Positions 60,029 through 64,000 of a stretch of DNA of 64,000 bases are shown here, one piece after another (the first letter of the stretch is position 1; every line of letters starts with the position of its first letter). The DNA comes from Pseudobdellovibrionaceae bacterium (GTDB taxonomy: Bacteria > Bdellovibrionota > Bdellovibrionia > Bdellovibrionales > JAMPXM01), in assembly GCA_947462815.1 (NCBI GenBank), contig CANHQR010000008.1:19782-83781 (forward strand), in the 5' to 3' direction. Below the pieces are notes generated by a model. The model was not told where the DNA came from, made no database searches, and was given only the letters and a program-made list of their open reading frames with translations. A program made the translations under genes and the position numbers.

Positions 60029-60532
60029 ATGATCAACCCCCTGAGCCAGGTAAAGATCAAGCGCAACCTCGAAATTCGTCAGGAGACTTGGTTATCTCTC
60101 GCTCGCTTCGTGATGGGCGGCATGGCCCTCACGGCGATGATCACGGTCCTACAGCCCGAACTTCGCCAGACGGCTCGCAGCTATCTCGTCCAAGACTATC
60201 GCAAAATCGTCTCCACAGCTGAGGCCGACTTGCTAGGTGACGGTTCCCACTTCACCGTTGCGAAAGTGAAAACTCGCGACAATATCTACCTCGAGATCTT
60301 TCAAACTTTGGCTTCCGGCGCTCCTCGGCTCGTGGAGCGCATTGAAATTCCGGAAGCTCGCGACGCCTACTTCAACTTTAACGGACAAGCCTCGAATCTT
60401 GCGATCCAAGATCTCAACGGCGACGGACGACCTGAAATCTTGTCGCCCTCTTTTGACCGCAACCTTGTGGGTCGTCTCGACGCCTTCGAGTATCAGCAAG
60501 GACTCAACGAGTTCCGCAAAGTGGTTCGATAA
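60029..60532 (+). CDS. Membrane-anchored protein with VCBS/FG-GAP-like repeat
   Basis: A hydrophobic N-terminal segment (LSLARFVMGGMALTAMITVL) suggests a membrane anchor. The C-terminal half contains AIQDLNGDGRPEILSPSF, a DxNxDGxxE calcium-binding loop typical of VCBS/FG-GAP repeats. At 167 aa only one repeat fits, so it is not a full beta-propeller. The ATG at 60029 has GGAG upstream; ATG 60014 is also possible. A sigma-54-like promoter lies upstream. Function unknown. Confidence 0.7.
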   Translation: MINPLSQVKIKRNLEIRQETWLSLARFVMGGMALTAMITVLQPELRQTARSYLVQDYRKIVSTAEADLLGDGSHFTVAKVKTRDNIYLEIFQTLASGAPRLVERIEIPEARDAYFNFNGQASNLAIQDLNGDGRPEILSPSFDRNLVGRLDAFEYQQGLNEFRKVVR

Positions 60533-60543
60533 TCTCGATCAAG

Positions 60544-62463
60544 CTACTCTTGGTGTGGTGGCATCGCTTTATCGGGTTTCACATCACGGGCCGCGATAGG
60601 ACAATTCAGCTTCTCCATTCGACGACGCAAAGTGTTCAGCGGCAACAGGCCTGCATCGAGGATGGCGTCGTGAAAGCAGCGCTCCTGAAACTGGTCGCCC
60701 CGACGTTTCATGACTTCCTCGCGAATGCTCAAGAGCTCCATGAGCCCATAGTAATAACTCGGTGCCTGACCGGGCATTTCGAACAGGTAGCGACGTAACT
60801 CGAGATCCGCCCAGACGCCGGTCATGCCGACCTCTCGAACAATCACTCGCTTGGCTTGGTCGGGAGTGATTCGACCGAGATGCAGTTCAGGATCCAAGAA
60901 CATGCGCGCGTTTCGCATCATGCGCATCATCATCGACGCCAATTTTTCTTCGTCACTCATCGACGGCATCATCAGCCACTCAGCGTAAAGCCCCCAGCCC
61001 TCGACGTTGACATTGTTGAAGGCATAATTCGCACGAATCATCGAAACGCCGCGATCCAACATGGAGCTAAACTGAAGATCATGTCCGGGCCGTCCCTCAT
61101 GAGCCGTCAGTGATTTCGCTGCGGCCGCGAAAGCGAAGTCATCAAAGGCAAGCGCGCTGGCGTCGGCGACCGGCACTACGAACTCGGGGCGTTCACCTGT
61201 GTTGCCGACAAAAGATGGTGAGTTCAAATGGGGAACGGGTTGCGCCAAGCTCTCCGCCTTGCTGGCCAAGCGTATGCGAAGGGGCGACGACGGAAGAGTC
61301 ATCAGATCTCTTTGGCGGATCGCATCCGATAATTCTTGATCCGCCCGACGGTAAGCCGCCAGAACCTTCTCAGGATCCGATTCAATCTGCTTTTTGAGAT
61401 ACTGAATCACAGCTGCAGGTGAAACGTCCTTGAGATTGTACTTTTTCGCGACGACGGCCGCGAGACGTTTATACTCGGGAAGATTCTTCGCCCACTCTTT
61501 ACGGGCCATAGCGGCCAACTTCGTTGCCGAAAGGTCCATGCCTCGGGCCTTCAAGGAATACTCGTAGAGCTTCATCGGCACGCGATCATCACGTCGCGAC
61601 TTCGGCAAAATTTCCTTCTTCACCCACGCATCATAAACATGAACTTGATCGGAGAAGGCTTTGTAGTCGTTTTCCCAATCCTTTCGCCCTGACTTCTTGA
61701 GTAAATCTCCCACCCCGATCAAGAGACCCGGGGAGTCTTTCAAGTATTGTTCGATTTCGCGACGATTCGGCCAAAGCGTACGTCCTTTCGATGGGCCCTT
61801 TGAGGAAGTGTACTCCTTGATCTTCGCTTCGGTGATTTGCATGAGAGCTTGCGAACGTGGCTTCGAGCGCTGTCCCGCCGACCACTCCACACCAAAAACA
61901 TACTTTTGAAATCGATCCACAGCCGCCGCTTTGCGATCCGCCGTATTTTGATCGTTCACAAGCCCCAAGAGCGAGTAAAAAACTGACTTCGTCAACGGCT
62001 CAAACGGGATCACTCCTAGCTCATCTTCGAGCCGACGGCTACCGATGGAGAGTTCGACTTTCTCCAGCAGCACCTCAAGATCTGTGCGCAATTCCTCGTC
62101 GGTGGTGCGAGCGATCTCGGCCGCCAGCCAGGCCTTCCACTCCTGATTCTTTTTTTGACTCAACTCATCGAGCTCTGGGCGAACCGCCGTCGCCAGCTGA
62201 TCGTATTCACGATAGCCCATACCCGATCCCATTTCGGGATAAAGCTCTGACCACGAATGCGTATATCGAGCGGCAATCGCATCCGACTCCGTCACCCAAT
62301 TCGGCCGCGAAAGTTTATCGGAATTCGTCGCGGTCCCCTTTTTCCCAATCGGCGACTTCTGCGGACTTCCCGAATCCGCATTTTCAATCGACACGCAAGA
62401 CGCCAAAAGCGAAACAGAAGTGACGGCCAAAATGAATTTCAGGCCTTGAGGTAAGAACGGCAT
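60544..62463 (-). CDS. DUF885 metallopeptidase-like lipoprotein
   Basis: A lipobox (LAVTSVSLLASC) and 639 aa fit the DUF885 family of zincin-fold peptidases anchored in the membrane. The zinc-site motif, usually HExxPGHH, reads HEGRPGHDLQ near residue 455, with the last His replaced by Asp, so metal binding may be altered. The VEGWGLYAEWLM and the QAPSYYYGLMELLSIREEV motifs are conserved family landmarks. The gene converges with the 60029 gene. It lies 28 bases downstream of mltG on the same strand. Confidence 0.85.
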   Translation of the reverse strand: MPFLPQGLKFILAVTSVSLLASCVSIENADSGSPQKSPIGKKGTATNSDKLSRPNWVTESDAIAARYTHSWSELYPEMGSGMGYREYDQLATAVRPELDELSQKKNQEWKAWLAAEIARTTDEELRTDLEVLLEKVELSIGSRRLEDELGVIPFEPLTKSVFYSLLGLVNDQNTADRKAAAVDRFQKYVFGVEWSAGQRSKPRSQALMQITEAKIKEYTSSKGPSKGRTLWPNRREIEQYLKDSPGLLIGVGDLLKKSGRKDWENDYKAFSDQVHVYDAWVKKEILPKSRRDDRVPMKLYEYSLKARGMDLSATKLAAMARKEWAKNLPEYKRLAAVVAKKYNLKDVSPAAVIQYLKKQIESDPEKVLAAYRRADQELSDAIRQRDLMTLPSSPLRIRLASKAESLAQPVPHLNSPSFVGNTGERPEFVVPVADASALAFDDFAFAAAAKSLTAHEGRPGHDLQFSSMLDRGVSMIRANYAFNNVNVEGWGLYAEWLMMPSMSDEEKLASMMMRMMRNARMFLDPELHLGRITPDQAKRVIVREVGMTGVWADLELRRYLFEMPGQAPSYYYGLMELLSIREEVMKRRGDQFQERCFHDAILDAGLLPLNTLRRRMEKLNCPIAARDVKPDKAMPPHQE

Positions 62464-62491
62464 GGATACGCCTCCGTGTTAAGGTCTCGAG

Positions 62492-63688
62492 TTAGGCTCG
62501 GGGGGTCGATTTCTGCGTTGCGGATTTCGGCTTTGATGGCGTGGGCGACTTTCGCTTCGGAGTCGTCGCGGGCTTCGATCTATTGTTCGCCTTTGGCGTG
62601 GGCTTCGCTTCACGCACAGCCGAGGGTGCCGCCTCGCGCTTTTGCAAATCGCGCCAAGATTTTCCCTCGCGTGCTTTGGCATTGAGTTGATACTCCGCTA
62701 CGGCGGCATTGTGCTGGGCATAGTTCTTCGAAAAAACATGCGTGCCATCGTTTCGCGACACGAAAAACAGAAACTCAGACTCCGCCGGCCGTGCGGCCGC
62801 TTGTAGGGCGTGAAAGCCCGGATTGGCGATCGGCCCTGGGGGCAGAGCCGGAATCACATAAGTATTGTACGGCGTGGGTCTCTGCAGATCCGCACGCGAA
62901 ATCTTGCCATTCCACACGCCTGTCTCTCGCCACATGCCATAGATGACGGTCGGATCTGTTTGCAGTCGCATCTTGATGCGGAGTCGATTGTGAAAAACCG
63001 AGCTGATCACGGGCCGCTCCTCCGGAGCACCGGTTTCCTTTTCGACAATACTCGCCAGCGTTACCAATTGATGACGGTTCAAGCCGAGCTCCTCCGCGCC
63101 TTCGACGCGAGAGAACTCTTCTTTGAACTTCCCAACCATTTGACGAATGAGGCCCCACTGCCCGGCCGCTCGCGTAACAAAGTAGGTCTCTGGGAAAAGA
63201 TAGCCTTCAAAACTTTCCAGAGGCTGTCCCAGTAGCTCTTTGACCTTCGCGCGATCTCGAGCCAAACGCAGAAATTCCTGTGCTGTTCCGAGGCCCGCGC
63301 GTTCGACGATGGACGCAATTTCAAACAGATTCAGGCCTTCGGAAACCCGCACGATGTACTCAATACTCCGACCGCTGGCCAACACATCGAGGATCTCGCT
63401 GGGGCGCATGTTCTTGCGAAGCGCATACTCACCCGCACGGATCGAACCACTCAAATTACGAACTCTGGCCAGAGCGCGAAAGTTGCGCTCACTGGTGATG
63501 AGGCCCTGGGACTCCAAATTGGCCGCGACAGCCCGTAGGCTTTGACCGGGCCGCACCTCAAACACTTGAACACTCGCATCGTCACCGGCAGGATGCGCCG
63601 CAAACTGCCAAGCCTGCCAAAGCACGGCGCCGCCAAAACCTAGGCCCAGCAAAACGATCGCGCCAATAATTAACAGAGCTTTCTTCAC
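62492..63688 (-). CDS. mltG: Endolytic murein transglycosylase MltG
   Basis: An N-terminal membrane helix (LLIIGAIVLLGLGFGGAVLW) anchors the protein; a LysM-like part follows (QSLRAVAANLESQGLITSER), then the YceG domain with catalytic Glu in LASIVEKETGAPEERPVISS, FHNRLRIKMRLQTDPTVIYG, and NTYVIPALPPGPIANPG. MltG cuts nascent glycan strands to set chain length. The last ~60 residues form a Lys/Pro/Ser-rich tail beyond the ~340-aa E. coli protein. It is downstream of astD and upstream of the DUF885 gene. Confidence 0.94.
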   Translation of the reverse strand: MKKALLIIGAIVLLGLGFGGAVLWQAWQFAAHPAGDDASVQVFEVRPGQSLRAVAANLESQGLITSERNFRALARVRNLSGSIRAGEYALRKNMRPSEILDVLASGRSIEYIVRVSEGLNLFEIASIVERAGLGTAQEFLRLARDRAKVKELLGQPLESFEGYLFPETYFVTRAAGQWGLIRQMVGKFKEEFSRVEGAEELGLNRHQLVTLASIVEKETGAPEERPVISSVFHNRLRIKMRLQTDPTVIYGMWRETGVWNGKISRADLQRPTPYNTYVIPALPPGPIANPGFHALQAAARPAESEFLFFVSRNDGTHVFSKNYAQHNAAVAEYQLNAKAREGKSWRDLQKREAAPSAVREAKPTPKANNRSKPATTPKRKSPTPSKPKSATQKSTPRA

Positions 63689-63744
63689 GCTGGTTCGAAC
63701 TCCCGTGAGCGAATCATGAATTCAGCCGACAATATTGTGAGCTT

Positions 63745-64000
63745 TCAATTGATCGGTTGGAAGTTCAACCCCGGAGGTGAAGTTTTTAGATCCAAAGGCG
63801 TCGGATCCTCGAGGCTCGCAACCGGCATCGTACAATACAGGACTGCGAAATCCGCCGACGGCCGATCGTTGCCTGATTTGCCAAAGCCTCCAAAAGGCAA
63901 GCGCGAGCTCGCACCGTTCGTCGTGCGATTCCAATTCACAAGACCAGTGCGCGCGCCCATCAATACGTCTTCATAAACCTGGTGGGACTTTGAGAAAATC
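63745..64000 (-). CDS. astD: Succinylglutamate-semialdehyde dehydrogenase, C-terminus only
   Basis: The visible 85 codons include [20 protein letters not shown], then [18 protein letters not shown] and PVASLED, the C-terminal signature of AstD, the aldehyde dehydrogenase of the arginine succinyltransferase (AST) pathway. The upstream part and catalytic Cys are outside the window. It ends 56 bases before mltG. A related aldehyde dehydrogenase is possible but the NWNRxTxGAS motif is characteristic. Confidence 0.85.
   Translation of the reverse strand, partial: IFSKSHQVYEDVLMGARTGLVNWNRTTNGASSRLPFGGFGKSGNDRPSADFAVLYCTMPVASLEDPTPLDLKTSPPGLNFQPIN

Overview
This window looks like chromosomal DNA of a moderately GC-rich Gram-negative bacterium. 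It encodes an outer-membrane beta-barrel, several lipoproteins, TonB, an MsbA-type ABC exporter, RseP and two kinds of peptidoglycan synthase or lytic enzyme. The mix resembles the Bdellovibrionota/Oligoflexia or older delta-proteobacteria: a MinD/FlhG-like ATPase next to a J-domain/RodZ-type protein, a sigma-54 activator, TadG-like and glycine-rich secreted proteins, and many species-specific lipoproteins. That assignment is inference. I see no plasmid, phage, insertion-sequence or CRISPR signal.

Layout. Positions 1-2353 hold a cut glpD-like gene, a GNAT-like protein, a HAD phosphatase, a methyltransferase and a small protein. A tRNA-Arg(TCG) and a hairpin-rich spacer follow. From 9890 down to 2708 the minus strand carries a small membrane protein, xseA, xseB, ispA, tlyA, a patatin-like lipoprotein that has lost its catalytic residues, and pepP. 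A 0.77-kb spacer with several palindromes separates this from a plus-strand block (10657-25459): a secreted coiled-coil protein, PBP1A, uvrA, an msbA-like exporter, a sigma-54 activator, a degenerate AAA+-like protein, and the pair amgK-murU. From 31659 down to 25446 lies the most unusual region: a TadG-like protein followed by three secreted proteins, two of them glycine-rich paralogues, all three ending in a related C-terminal motif.

Next come a secreted protein, a peptide-type permease pair, nagZ and tonB (31769-37380). A short minus-strand set follows (a 42-aa basic protein, a beta-barrel, a lipoprotein and perhaps a 71-aa protein). Then a long plus-strand run (40246-58982): galU, a secreted protein, priA, a CFI-box protein, an FAD oxidoreductase, rpsB-tsf-pyrH-frr-uppS-cdsA-rseP-tsaB, a FlhG-like ATPase, a J-domain/HTH fusion, rluD, pgeF and a DUF4382 lipoprotein. 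The right end holds a nitroreductase, a small membrane-anchored protein, a DUF885 lipoprotein, mltG and the C-terminus of astD.

Themes. Cell-envelope work dominates: synthesis (PBP1A, uppS, cdsA, galU), turnover and recycling (mltG, nagZ, amgK, murU, pgeF) and secreted or surface proteins. The two loci where dxs and dxr commonly sit (xseB-ispA-tlyA and cdsA-rseP) contain neither gene, which raises the possibility of mevalonate-based isoprenoid synthesis. Many annotated starts were moved from the longest reading frame to a start with a good Shine-Dalgarno sequence; each such choice is stated.
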